Below, piece by piece: positions 42,370 through 53,090 of a stretch of 64,000 nt of DNA (positions within the stretch are counted from its first letter, which is position 1; each line of letters starts with the position of its first letter). This DNA comes from Galeruca laticollis (taxonomy: Eukaryota > Arthropoda > Insecta > Coleoptera > Chrysomelidae). Both the position numbers and the translations under genes were made by a program. The stretch is from the NCBI GenBank assembly GCA_963921935.1, contig OY998175.1, forward strand, positions 163,430,809 to 163,494,808, read 5' to 3'. The notes beneath the pieces were generated by a model. That model ran no database searches. It was not told the origin of the DNA and worked only from the letters and a program-made list of their open reading frames with translations.

Positions 42370-43290
42370 ATAATAAGCTTCGATGCAGCGGTCAATGTCG
42401 ACGATTCTTCTGTATGAGCTGTACAGGACTTGACAAAGCTACTACAAAAATTCTACTTTCCCAGAAGTTCAACAACTTGCGCTTCTTTTGTATACTCTGC
42501 GATTCTCCTAATTTGAGATACCTTAATGATAAAATTTCTGATTTAACCAAGAATAAGATTCCTCATGAAATATTTGACTCGCTAGCAAATCGTATAAATC
42601 AGTTAACTGACAGCGTACCAACTATTACTGAGATATAAGATATGTTAGTAAATAATGAATGAAAATGGAATCTTATGGAAAAGAAAATAGACGATATCAA
42701 TAAAATAGCCGACATGTTTACTGTCTTTAATCCAGATTTGTTGCTTAAATCAGTGCGGGATATGGAACATAATCTCTTCAACATATCTTCTATGCTTTTC
42801 AACGATTCCGGAGAAACAACGAAAATTCATATCCATGATCCCTCATCCCTGGAGATAAAAGAAGATTTGCATAATTTGAAAAGTGATTTAACTCATATAT
42901 TCAGTTTAGTGAAAGAGATGAACACCCAAATTAATAACAATAATCAGAAGAAGCGTCTCACCTATATTACATCATCCTCTACGCAAACTGAAACATCTCC
43001 TGAGGTAGCCAGTATTCTAGAAGTTTCGAACAACTTATCCCCTAGCCGTAATAAAAGGTGGCATTATGTAATAGTCAACAACCTCCTTGCAGGCTTCACC
43101 ACAAATCATATTGTACATCATGTTAAAGAAAAGCTGGGTTTTACAGAGTTCATTCGTTGCTTTCCCTTAATCAATCCAAGTAATGGATCAAAAACATCAA
43201 CATTTAAAATTGGTTTTCTAACAAAAATGTCTGCTAGCAAATTATTTGACAATGATGTATGGCCACCTGGAGTTTAATTAAAATGGTCAA
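42370..43290 (+). pseudogene. LINE ORF1 fragment: PHD-like finger and coiled coil
   Basis: Plus-strand frame 42405-42638 contains CMSCTGLDK and FFCILCD, the latter half of a PHD-like C4HC3 finger as found in ORF1 of CR1-type LINEs. A TAA at 42636 and a frame change lead to 42675-43277, which has an acidic coiled-coil-like region and the C-terminal domain beginning KRWHYVIVNNLLAGF and ending FKIGFLTKMSASKLFDND, WPPGV. That C-terminal pattern is familiar from insect LINE ORF1 proteins. No ORF2 follows; the copy is truncated by or joined to PLE B. Confidence 0.6.
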
Positions 43291-43559
43291 TTGAATCTTC
43301 ATTGCCCCAAGAAGACTCGCCTCCTCCGACGATGGATTCTCTTCAGCCTGTGACAGTTAATCAAGTAAAAGTTCTGATCCTTCTCATCCCGTAGTAATAG
43401 CCATCACATCTGACAAGCATGCTATAGCCGTATGTAAATCAAACAGCTTTTCGTGTGACAAATCATTAAAGTTTACATAAGATTCACACAATGACACTAA
43501 CTTTTCGCTGGAACCGATGACTCCGTTGTTATTTGATTCCAATCAAATAGATATAAATA

Positions 43560-44360
43560 CAAAAAAACAATTAACCACATATAATGGTACTACAGCTAAA
43601 TACTATAGTTTACCAAAAATAACATAAACCTAATTTATCAGTAAGACCTATTGTAGCTTCTATGGGAATTCCTACACAACATTTATCAGCGTATATAACA
43701 AATATACTAACTAATGCATATGATTGCAATAATGAATATTTTGTAAAAGATTCTTTTCAAATTTCACAATTACTTAATAAAATGAAACTTCTATCAAATT
43801 ATGTTTTGGCAAGTCTAAATGTAATATCTTTATTTAGTAACGTATACTTAGAAATTAGTTTAAAATCTATTGAAAAAAATTGGGAACGTATTCGTTTATT
43901 TTGTAACATAAACAAAAATACTTTTTTAGAAATTATTACTTATTTATTCCATAATACTTTTTTCACTTTCGATAATAAGTATTATAAACAAACGTTTGGT
44001 ACACCAATGGTAGCAAATATATCTCCAATTTTAGCTACATATGTTATGGATGAATTGTTAAACAGTGTTATTTCTCTACTTTTCGTCTTTCTTTTATAAA
44101 AGAAATATGTAGACAATATAATATTGGCATTACCTAGTACAGGCATCAATGAGATATTGGAAAAATTCAATAGTTATAATCACTAAATCCAATTTACTAT
44201 TGAGACAGAAGATAAAGAACAATCTGTTCCATTTGTCGACACCAGACTTATAAGAAGTAATGATATAATTACAGTTGACTGGTACAGAAAATCTTGTAGT
44301 TCAGGAAGATATATAAACTATTTTTCATATCATAAATTTTCAACGAAAATTAATTTGATA
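43560..44360 (+). pseudogene. PLE B reverse transcriptase, frameshifted
   Basis: Begins with KYYSLPK, then a stop where KIHKP is expected; LSVRPIVASMGIPTQHLSAY follows. ASLNVISLFSNV stands where a DV.SLFTN.P motif with the catalytic Asp is usual, so that Asp appears replaced by Asn. FGTPMVANISPILATYVMDE and, in the next frame (about 44105), YVDNIILALP follow; the catalytic YVDD reads YVDN. Then comes PFVDTRL, the connector region. It is clearly inactive. Confidence 0.75.
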
Positions 44361-44366
44361 AAGTAA

Positions 44367-45011
44367 ATGAAAAATAGGGTAATCAATATCTTAGATTATA
44401 CGATGCACAATAAAAATTTAAATATATTATTTAATCTATTCATAAATAATGGATATCCAAAAACATTAGTAAGAAAAATACTATTTAACGCTCCTCATCC
44501 AATACAATTATCTGATGAACCTAATTTATTAACTGATAACGTAGAAAATATAACGAATACAAATTTAACTAATACCTTTTTTGCCTCTTTACCATATTTT
44601 AGAGAGCGTACACCTAGAATTTCCAAAATTTTAAAAGAAGTAACTAACATAAAACTTGCAAATAAAAATGTTCTGACAATTAATCGTGTTTTTAGTAAAT
44701 TGAAAGAAATTGATCCTTATACTGAACGTTCTAATGTTGTATATAGATTAACATGCTCTACATGTGAATATGTGGGTCAGACTTCTCTAAAAATTACTAA
44801 GCGCTTAGCTCTACATAAGAGTGATTCAATATTATACCCAGAACGTTCAGCATTAGCAAAACACGTTTTCTTAACAAAACATGTAATTAATTATAAAAAC
44901 TTCAAAATTTTGTGTAAAGAAGACAATTACTCTAAAAGGATTTTCCTGGAAATGACATTCATTGCTCAAGAGAATAATTGTTTAAAAAAAAAAAATTTAT
45001 TCAGAATCTAA
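44367..45011 (+). CDS. PLE B connector and GIY-YIG endonuclease, open frame
   Basis: The 214-codon frame starts at the ATG at 44367, which is only a convenient start within a longer ancestral polyprotein. The connector includes LFINNGYPKTLVRKI. The nuclease begins NVVYRLTCSTCEYVGQTS (GIY position read VVY, YVG as YIG), with zinc-ligand Cys pair LTCSTC, followed by HKSDSILYPERSALAKHV and an FLEMTFIAQ motif with the conserved Glu. It ends at the TAA at 45009-45011 after a lysine run. No reverse transcriptase is in frame with it. Confidence 0.75.
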   Translation: MKNRVINILDYTMHNKNLNILFNLFINNGYPKTLVRKILFNAPHPIQLSDEPNLLTDNVENITNTNLTNTFFASLPYFRERTPRISKILKEVTNIKLANKNVLTINRVFSKLKEIDPYTERSNVVYRLTCSTCEYVGQTSLKITKRLALHKSDSILYPERSALAKHVFLTKHVINYKNFKILCKEDNYSKRIFLEMTFIAQENNCLKKKNLFRI

Positions 45012-45490
45012 ATTCAGTTTATAGTTATTTATTATCATTTGACAAAAAAGATAAAAATGGAGATCAAGGCTTAATAGAGGAGAATTATTTTTATTGATTT
45101 ACTAATATTTAATTTAAAAATAATAAGAGTATAGTAAACATTTCATAATATCCTATACTAATATACTGAATATATAAGAAAATGTTTTCTATGACAACAT
45201 TAAATTGTCACAAATTGTCATCAATTGGGAATATGCCAATTTAAATATTTTTACGTATATATTCAATCAGTTTAAAGTAATACAATGATGTTTCTTCAAT
45301 TATATTTTTGTGAACAGCCTCAATTAGAGTAAGTAAAAAATATTTTTACTTTAAAACATATTTTAAATATATACTATATTTATTTTTGTAGATTCTTTCA
45401 TCTTAGAATGATCTAACCAGAGTTTTCTTTCTCACATGCCGCATTCCCCAATAAAAAAGTTTACCCTAACTAGTTTCGGCAACGAACTAC

Positions 45491-45493
<3 letters not shown>

Positions 45494-45553
<60 letters not shown>
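45494..45553. repeat. (TA)n microsatellite, left of PLE C
   Basis: About 30 TA units directly next to the left arm of the inverted PLE C. Confidence 0.95.
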
Positions 45554-45555
<2 letters not shown>

Positions 45556-46072
45556 AAGAAAGATATTTGCCAACTTATTTGTAATGGATATTTTGGTGGG
45601 GATGTGGCAATAAGACACCAGAGTAAATTCTTTTAGATAATTATTCCCGAGCATTCCAATAACTTTTATTCATTTTCAAGGGCTAAAATTGATTGGTCAA
45701 TGTTATCAATATTAACTATTAAATAAAATAATAAATACTTACATAAAATTTATCGCGAATTTTGGAAAAGTTGTACATTTTTATAATAAATTATTTTAAA
45801 CATAAATCAACGAAAAACTCAAAAAACAATATGTTAATAAACAAACTATTTGATCTTGAACTACTATAATTTTGATTTATTTATCATAAAATTAAAGATT
45901 GTTATGAATGTTTTGTGTTCTTTTTTCAAAATCTAAAAGATAGGCATAGATAACACTAAGGTTATTTAAGTCTGTTTTGTTATTTATGCAATAATTTTGT
46001 TCTGCAATATACGTTGTTTCCAAAAAAAAGACGTTTTCTATAATTACTTTCTATTGCCAAAACTTTGGCAGA

Positions 46073-46333
46073 TTGATAATCCACAATAATATAGTTTATG
46101 AGATTCCTTGCAATATCTGTAATAAGAAATACATTGGTCACAGCAAAAGATCGCTAACCAATCGAATCGCCTCTCATAAAAGTGACATTAGATTATATCC
46201 TGATAGATGTGCTATAGCAGAACACGTGTTTTATGAAGGTCATTCTATAGATTATCAATCTGCCAAAGTTTTGGCATTAGAAAGTAATTATAGAAAAGGT
46301 ATTTTTTTGGAAACAACGTATATTGCAGAATAA
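46073..46333 (+). CDS. PLE C GIY-YIG endonuclease fragment
   Basis: The 86-codon frame starts near the inversion junction and has no upstream reverse transcriptase. It reads NIVYEIPCNICNKKYIGHSK (GIY position as IVY, then KYIG, with the Cys pair PCNIC), RIASHKSDIRLYPDRCAIAE with a zinc-ligand His, then GIFLETTYIAE with the conserved Glu. Its closest relative here is PLE B. The partial copy in the left arm ends shortly after the FLETTYIAE region. Confidence 0.75.
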   Translation: MIIHNNIVYEIPCNICNKKYIGHSKRSLTNRIASHKSDIRLYPDRCAIAEHVFYEGHSIDYQSAKVLALESNYRKGIFLETTYIAE

Positions 46334-46624
46334 AATTATTGCATAAATAAAAAAACAGACTTAAATAACCTTAATGTTATCTATGCCTATCTTTTAGATT
46401 TTGAAAAAAGAACACAACACTCATAACAATCTTTAATTTTATGATAAATGAATCAAAATTATAGTAGTTCAAGATCAAATAGTTTGTTTATTGTCATATT
46501 GTTTTTTGAGTTTTTCGTTGATTTATGATAAAATAATTTATTATAAAAATGTACAACTTTTCCAAAATTCGCGATATATTTTATGTAAGTATTTATTATT
46601 TTATTTAAGTGTTAATAATGATAA

Positions 46625-46690
46625 CATTGACCAATCAATTTTAGCCCTTGAAAATGAATGAAATTTATTCGAAAGCTCGGGAATAAATAT
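46625..46690 (+). ncRNA. Diverged hammerhead-like motif in PLE C tail
   Basis: TTGAAAA, unpaired T, stem GAAT/ATTC with a 7-base loop, then GAAA (about 46649-46679). This repeats the order seen in family A but lacks a recognisable GTC/GTA triplet. The left-arm copy is further degraded (ATTG GAAT). Confidence 0.3.
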
Positions 46691-46748
46691 CTAAAAGAAT
46701 TTACTCTGGTGTTTTATTGCCACATCCCCACCAAAATATCTATATCCA

Positions 46749-46758
46749 TTATATATAT

Positions 46759-46840
<82 letters not shown>

Positions 46841-46842
46841 CA
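46749..46842. repeat. (TA)n and (GA)n microsatellites, right of PLE C
   Basis: TA and CA units, then a long (TA)n, then about 15 GA units. Confidence 0.95.
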
Positions 46843-47070
46843 GCTGAAGAAAAGTTCAGTTATAATAAATTCAATTTTATAGCAAAGACTAATAAATCTA
46901 TAAAACTATTAGATTAACATTTATAATAATAAATAAAAAATATAATAAAAATAAATATTTTGATTAACATATATAATAATCGTATAAAGAGAAATATAAT
47001 TGTAAATTGGCCCCAAACGTGGAGCGAAGAAGTTTCTTAAGGGCGCATAAAAATTTAAAATAAAATCAAC

Positions 47071-48480
47071 ATGGACCAGAAAATGACTTTAGGAGATGGA
47101 AAACAGGTAGGAAGTAAGGAGTCATTGAATGGGAGATTTACAGGTCCAATATTTAATTCAGGGACAACAATCTGAAGGAGATGTACCAGAAGAAAATATG
47201 ACAGGAGATGAAGAAGATATAGAACAAGAAGATAGAAGACAAGGAGGAATAAGTACAAGTGATCAATTGATGCAAATTTTGATTAGTATATTAGGGAGGC
47301 ATGAACAAAATGACGGGGAAGATGGACGCGATGGGATAAGATATTAGGGTAGATATTTACAACATCAGGTTAGAGAAGAAAATAGACGAAGTTAAAATTG
47401 AAAATTTGGAGAAGGAATTAAGAAAATTAGGGAGGAAAATGAAGAATGTAGAAAACAAATGGATAAGGTAAAAGAAGAAATGGAGGATAACAATAAAAAT
47501 TTGAGAATAGAAATTGAAGAAAACGGAATATAAATTAGAAAGGAAATAGAAAAGCAGATAGTGGAAGAAGTACAGGAATTCGGAAGATATATTGAAGAAA
47601 ATTGATCAGAAACTATCCAAACGGAAGTATCAAAACAAACTAATAATTTAACAAAAGAAGTGGAATAAATAAAACTCAAAGACCAAACGATAGAAGAAGT
47701 TATAAAAAATTATCAGGAAAATGTGAACAAACAATTTAAGGACTTAGATGGTCGAGTGGAAAAAAAAAACAGGAACATGTATCACAAGAAGTGAAATAAT
47801 GGGAAGACAAATAAACAAAGAAATAGAAAAAATGAATCGAAAGTTAAGAGATACAGTAGAAGAAATGGAAGATAGTATCAGAAGAAATGGAGGAAGTAGT
47901 ATATGCCCAGGAAATTTCCATAACAATATAGAAATAGGGGTAAAATTTGACAGTAATATAAATAATATTCACCCCAAGGTTTTTATTAAAATTATTAAAA
48001 GTAAAATAAAAGGGGTTAGGGAAATTATGGAAATAAAGTTGGTCATTCGAGGTATATTACAGAACAGATTAATGATTTAGGAGATTTTGAATGACAATTT
48101 TTAACGTATTTTTGGGGGGAAATACAACAAGCCACATTCAGGGAACGGGAATAATGGAAACAGGAATTATGACCGAATAGTACAAGGACATGAAGACAGA
48201 AATCACCGAAATGAAAATTTCAGGAATGGAAATAGAAATTATAATAATGGATATAGAAATAATGATAATAGGCCGTATGAGAATAGAGGATATTATGGAA
48301 ATTTTGACAGAAGAAATTATATGGCAATAGAAATGGTAATTGGCAACAGAACAGAGGGGAAGTAAGAAATAATTATAATAATCGCGGAAATGAAGACCGG
48401 AGAAATTATAATCAAGAAAACCGGGAAAGAAATTATGATCATAGAGGTAATTGAGATGAAGAAAGAAGGCAAGTAAATAT
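47071..48480 (+). pseudogene. Gypsy gag remnant, Asn/Arg-rich without zinc knuckle
   Basis: The ATG at 47071 opens with MDQKMTLGDGKQVGSKES; the frame is soon broken. A central region is coiled-coil-like and strongly charged (EEMEDNNKNLRIEIEE-type). The C-terminal part (48190-48480) encodes repeated RNYNN, GYRNND and NYDHRG-like units rich in Asn, Arg, Tyr and Gly, and I see no CCHC knuckle. The coding strand is very purine-rich. Gag would form the particle; the RN/Y-rich tail may replace the zinc knuckle in binding RNA, which is inference. Confidence 0.55.
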
Positions 48481-48599
48481 GATACATAATCAATAGGAGG
48501 TAGAAGGAAAAGTGATCAGGGCCAATGTTCTGATCCAAATTTCACTTAATTCGTTCCTACGTGCATAATATTGTCTATTCCTCTAAGTACCAACATCCT

Positions 48600-49890
48600 A
48601 GAGAATTTATCACAGAAGAGGAAATAGAATGTCATGAATTAATTAAATTAGTATTTATAGAGTGGAAATTACAAGATATTAAATGTAAAATTTTTTTAGA
48701 TACGGGATCAGTACGAGTATAAGTTAAAATATAATTGATAATGTAGATCAGGGCAATATTATGATGATAAATACGATAAGATATCATTAGTAGGGGCGAA
48801 TGATAGAAAACTTTATGAAGCTACTGAAACAATCATGATTGATTTAAATTTAAACAATGAATATTTACCAGTACAATTATTATTAGTTAAGAATTTGAAG
48901 TATGATATGATTTTGGGTACTGATGAACTTAATAAACATCAAATTACTATTGATTATAAATATAATTATATACAAAGTATTAAATATAAAAACCAGATAA
49001 TACCTTTTGTTAATCAACATAAATCGTACTTAAAAGAAGAAAAAATTGCAATTGAACAACTAAATCAAATTGAGGAGGCAAAATTAAATATGAGGGATGA
49101 ATTATGTGTAGAAGAAAATAAACAGAGAGTTTATGAATTGCTTCAGAAATTATTCAATGAAGAGGTATGTGTTGCAACTAGGTATGTGCACAAGATGAGG
49201 TAATTCCAGAAATAAAAAATTTCAAAGTTGAGACTTATCCAATACCATATAAGTTAAAACAAGAAGTTTACCAATACATAACTAAAATGTTACAGGATGG
49301 TATCATGGAACGATCTAATTCACAATATATAAATGCCATAACTTGTGTTAAGAACAAATCGGGAGACATCAGATTGTTTCCCGTTCACTAAAAAACAATA
49401 CGAAAGTCCTTTGAATATTGAAGGTATATTTGGAAGAATTACAAAGGCTAATATATTTTCTAACTTAGATTTAAAGCATAGTTTTTGGTTAATTCCATTG
49501 GATCATCGTATACTGCATTCATGGTAGATGGAGTGGTGTACCAATTTTGCGTGGTGCCATTCGGACTACAAAGTTCTTGTGCTGCTTTGTTACGAACTCT
49601 GCATACGATACTTAATCCTTATGAAGATTTTACACTCCATTACTCCATAGATGACTTGATTTTTTCTGAAACAGAAGAGAAACATCAAAAACACTTAGAA
49701 ATAATATTAAGTGAATTAGAAAATGCTGGATTAAAATTAAATTTAGAAAAATGTCAATTTTACAAAAGGGAAGTGGATTATTTAGGATATGTCTTGAGTG
49801 ATACTGGCATTACAATGAATCCAGAGAGAATGAAAGCTATACTGGAATATCGAACACCCAACAATCTAAGGACTTTGAGGGATTTTTAGG
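48600..49890 (+). pseudogene. Gypsy protease and reverse transcriptase, frameshifted
   Basis: CKIFLDTGS at about 48685-48710 marks the aspartic protease, broken soon after by a stop. 48835-49203 has VKNLKYDMILGTDELNKHQI, the protease end and linker. Reverse transcriptase follows with YPIPYKLKQEVYQYI and DGIMERSNSQYINAI (about 49225-49340), SNLDLKHSFWLIPLD (first catalytic Asp), FCVVPFGLQSSCAAL and HYSIDDLIFSETEE (SIDD; usually YIDD). LKLNLEKCQFYKREVDYLGY is the connection end. Frame changes occur near 49200, 49380, 49490 and 49890. Confidence 0.82.
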
Positions 49891-49912
49891 TATCCTTAAT
49901 TATTTCAAGAGA

Positions 49913-50990
49913 TTGATACCAGATCTTAGTAGAAGAGAAATTCCTCTCATTGAATTATTGAAGAAATATACTAGATGGAATTGGGATGAGAGAAGAGAAA
50001 AAGCATTCCAGGAACGAGAAATTTTTCTAAACAAATTAAAAGTTTTCCATCCACAATATGATAAACCTTTTATATTAAGAACAGATGCTTCAGTGGAAAG
50101 ATTGGCAGGTGTATTAGTCCAAATACAAGAAGAAGGAGAGGTTCCAATTGGCTTTATATCTCGAGTAACTAAATCAGCAGAAAGAAAATATTCAATAACA
50201 GAATTGGAAATGGCCAGTGTCGTATTTTGCATTAATAAGTTAAGATTTCATTTATTAGGGGCTAAGTTTATTTTAGAAACTGATCATTCAGCACTAACGG
50301 CTATGCTGAAGAATCACTATGCAAATAACCGGATACATAGGTGGATTTTATTGCTACAAGAGTATGAATTCGAAATTAAATATATTCCAGGCAAGTTAAA
50401 CATTGTAGCAGATGCTTTAAGTCGAGCTAATGAAATAGGGAATGAACCAACAAAATTTCAAATTGGAATAAATCAATTGTATCAAACAGAAGGTATATTT
50501 ACATTGGAAAAAGTTATAGAAGACCGGAATCATCTCGAAGATAAAAAAATCAAAGGGGCCTATAAAATTGATGAAATATGGTATAACAAGTTGGAGGATA
50601 GAGAAGTATTTTCGATAAGTAAGGATAAAGTGAGAGAGATTATTAGTTATTTGCATGAAGAGAATGAACATATAGGGACGAGAAAATTATGGGCATTGTT
50701 TAGAGAGAATTATGTAGCGAAGAAGGATTTAAGTATAGTGAAAGAAATATGTAAATATTGTAAGTTATGTCAATTAGCCAAGGAGAAGAATTACCATAAT
50801 AGTATGACAGCCAAATCAATAATAACAAAGGAACCATTACAGATAGTGGCGATGGATTTTATAGGTAACCTGATAAGAAGTGAAGCAGGAAACAAGAATT
50901 TACTAGTTATGGTTGATGTTTATAGTAAACTTATTAATACTTTTCCATGTAAACGTTCAACTGCAAAGATAGTTATAGAATGTCTAATAA
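49913..50990 (+). CDS. Gypsy RNase H and N-terminal integrase, long open frame
   Basis: About 360 open codons; they start mid-polyprotein. RNase H: FILRTDASVERLAGVLVQ, RKYSITELEMASV, ETDHSALTAM; tether YIPGKLNIVADALSRA. Integrase: an H-H-C-C zinc finger (LHEENEHIGTRKL, then CKYCKLC) and the start of the catalytic core, IVAMDFIGNL (first Asp) and NLLVMVDVYSKLI (second region). The frame passes into the foreign insert at about 50993, so the rest of the core including the catalytic Glu is missing. Confidence 0.82.
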
Positions 50991-51478
50991 TATACAGGGT
51001 GTCCCACGAGATTTTGGCCAGTATATATCTCGGAAACTATTTGAACTACAATATATTGAAATTGGGCAGTTATAAACCGTAGGTAGTCTTACACATTGAA
51101 GCAAGCAGTTACTTTGCTGCATCGTCACGTTTCGGGACCCGTGGTATCATTTTTATAAAAGTTAATGAGACAACCTGTATATTGTTCCACTGCTGTAGAG
51201 GTCTATCTTATACTCAGTGTTAGGTATTTAGAAACGACAAACAAATTTTTATAAAGTGTTTTATTTGAAAAGCAAAGAGAGCTGAGAAACAAAAAACATA
51301 TTCTAGAAATTTACTCAGAAGATTTGAATGCTGCATTAAAGAAGGTATTTGAACATAAAGTGTAGTAAAAGTGTTACTGTATTCCAATTATTTTTGTTTT
51401 TCAGCTCTCATTGTTTTTCAAATAAAAAACTTTATAAACATTTATTTGTCGTTTCTAAGTACCTGACACAAAAAATAG
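50991..51478. mobile_element. Insertion with fold-back arms inside the integrase
   Basis: Begins ATACAGGGTGTCCCACGAG and ends near ACCTGACAC. It contains inverted arms of about 73 bp (51217-51290 and 51397-51470; AGAAACGACAAACAAAT against ATTTGTCGTTTCT). No long ORF; a short frame (51290-51360) reads ILEIYSEDLNAALKKV, which faintly resembles a pogo-type HTH start. The missing integrase core suggests a deletion accompanied the insertion. Confidence 0.55.
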
Positions 51479-51615
51479 GTATCGCCCCATTCGAGGGACC
51501 TTACGAGGTAGTTACAGAAAATGCCCAGAACAGTTATAAATTGGTATATCCTGGTACAAATATGATAAGGGGAATTTTTAACATAGAATCAATCTATAAA
51601 TTTTACTCTCAATAA
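51479..51615 (+). pseudogene. Gypsy integrase C-terminus with GPY motif
   Basis: IGIAPFEGPYEVVTENAQNS followed by YKLVYPG and a stop at 51613-51615. The FxGPYxV pattern is the GPY/F module at the C-terminus of gypsy-type integrases, thought to take part in multimerisation. Its frame differs from that of the upstream integrase. Confidence 0.75.
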
Positions 51616-51723
51616 AGGTATAAGCTTGAAAATGAGGAATAGATGATATTATGTCACTAATGTGTATATATAGATAAAATTAAGTGTAAGTAATTAGGTA
51701 AAATATAGGATAATATAAGTAGC

Positions 51724-51776
<53 letters not shown>

Positions 51777-51921
51777 TTAGGAGAGTATGAGATAGAGGGG
51801 AAGGTAGAATAGATTTTCACATCTTTTAAAAGAATTTAAAGAACCTAGGAATGAAAAGTAATGTCAAGGATCTAACAGTTAATTAAAAAGGGATAAGAAA
51901 AATGTTTTTATATATATATAT

Positions 51922-51970
<49 letters not shown>

Positions 51971-52700
51971 ATAAAAGATAATGTGTTCATGTCAATGGAA
52001 TAATTTTATAAGAGATGCGGCGAAATAAGGGAATTAATACTTATATAGTTTATGAAATGATTAATTATTATGAAATATGTGTATGGTAAATGAAGTATTA
52101 TGTAATGTATATGTATATGAAGATTTTATGAACATATAAATTGACATGGATATTGGTCGAAAATATTTTTATGAAATATATGAAATTTCTAAATAAATGA
52201 AAAATTTAGAGTTGGACATAAGATAATGAAAGTATATAATTGAAAATATTCATAATAATATTGTGTATAGTACTCTACCGCTACTCCCGACGATAAGGAG
52301 ATTCGGATTGGGAACATGTTTGCTGCAGTTACAGCTGTCATTTTACGAGATGTTACACTCTGTATTACAGAAAATGGTGCAACTGTTGTAATTTATTTTT
52401 TGACATTTGCTTAACTATTTTGATATTTAGTAAACTGAATTACTATTTTCTTTGTTACCTTACAGAGGTTAAATACAATTCGTGATATATGACATATGGC
52501 ACTAATTATCTTGATTAATTAATAATTCAAGTATACCTAATGTCAATAATTGACACCAGGCGCCTTGATGAAACATTATTAATGAGAAAAATGTCTTTTT
52601 TTTTATAAAGTGTTGATAACTTCAGAATGGTTAGAGATAGGTATAGGGAACTCTTATGCGCTATGATAGAGAACTAAGAGTTCTATTCAATTCAATGAAA
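51616..52700. other. TA-rich stretch without recognised gene
   Basis: (TA)n tracts at about 51728-51772 and 51909-51965 (the latter interrupted by TTATATATTA). A purine-rich segment at 51780-51810 could be a polypurine tract of the preceding gypsy, but no LTR was found. Nothing else is recognisable. Confidence 0.45.
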
Positions 52701-52704
52701 ATAT

Positions 52705-53090
52705 ACAGGGTGTTCCGTTTGAAATAATAATGTAATTGGTGGTTGAAGTTTACCAAAGTCACCTTTAAAATTTGAACACCCTATGATAAAATAATGGAAC
52801 TACAAATATCACGATTGGTAGTTCAGGGTATTCTAAATCACTGTTGGAAACTTAATTTTCCCAAATTAAAGGGTTTCGTCGGAATTAAACTTCTACACCA
52901 ACTCTTTATTTCCGCAAAAATGGAATATCTCAAGAACGGCAAAATAAAGGTACATAAAACCTTTTTTAAAGTTGACCTAATTTTTCGTGTAGAATTCAAA
53001 AATGTGATCAAATATAGGGCGTTCCAGTTAAAAAATCGTATATTTGATTTGTTTAACTACTTTTGGGACATCATGCATAGCTGTAAATAA
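52705..53090. repeat. Unclassified repeat with ACAGGGTGTTCC ends
   Basis: ATACAGGGTGTTCCGTTT at 52706, GAACACCCTATGATA at about 52780, and ATAGGGCGTTCCAGTT at about 53015. These are sense and inverted copies of the same short motif. A similar motif starts the insert at 50991 and occurs at 20685 and 24485. The family is not known to me. Confidence 0.4.

Larger units (their letters stand above)
43545..45480 (+). mobile_element. Penelope-like element, family B
   Basis: Plus-strand PLE with reverse transcriptase (43560-44360) and GIY-YIG endonuclease (44367-45011), then about 450 bp of AT-rich 3' sequence. Sequence-wise it is closer to family C (46073-46333) than to family A. I could not define its ends or a target duplication. 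Confidence 0.75.
45554..46748. mobile_element. Penelope-like element, family C, inverted tails around one endonuclease
   Basis: A left arm (45554 to about 46060, minus sense) and a right arm (about 46241-46748, plus sense) are inverted copies of the same endonuclease end and 3' tail; for example AATGGATATTTTGGTGGGG on the left mirrors CCCCACCAAAATATC on the right. The plus arm keeps more of the GIY-YIG coding region (46073-46333). The pair lies exactly between (TA)n tracts, so it may have inserted into a microsatellite. Confidence 0.82.
47007..51615 (+). mobile_element. Ty3/gypsy retrotransposon internal region, plus strand
   Basis: In order: a candidate primer-binding site (TTGGCCCCAAACGTGGAGCG, 47007-47026), a purine-rich gag, protease DTGS, reverse transcriptase, RNase H, integrase zinc finger and start of the catalytic core, an insertion (about 50991-51478) and the integrase C-terminus with a GPY motif. 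I could not identify LTRs; the left side is microsatellite and the right side TA-rich. Several frameshifts and stops make it inactive. Confidence 0.8.

Noticed and set aside
45494..46842. ORFs of repeated Ile-Tyr
   Set aside because: Translations of (TA)n microsatellites.
51616..52260. 3' LTR of the plus-strand gypsy element
   Set aside because: No matching direct repeat was found upstream of 47007, so I could not support an LTR pair.
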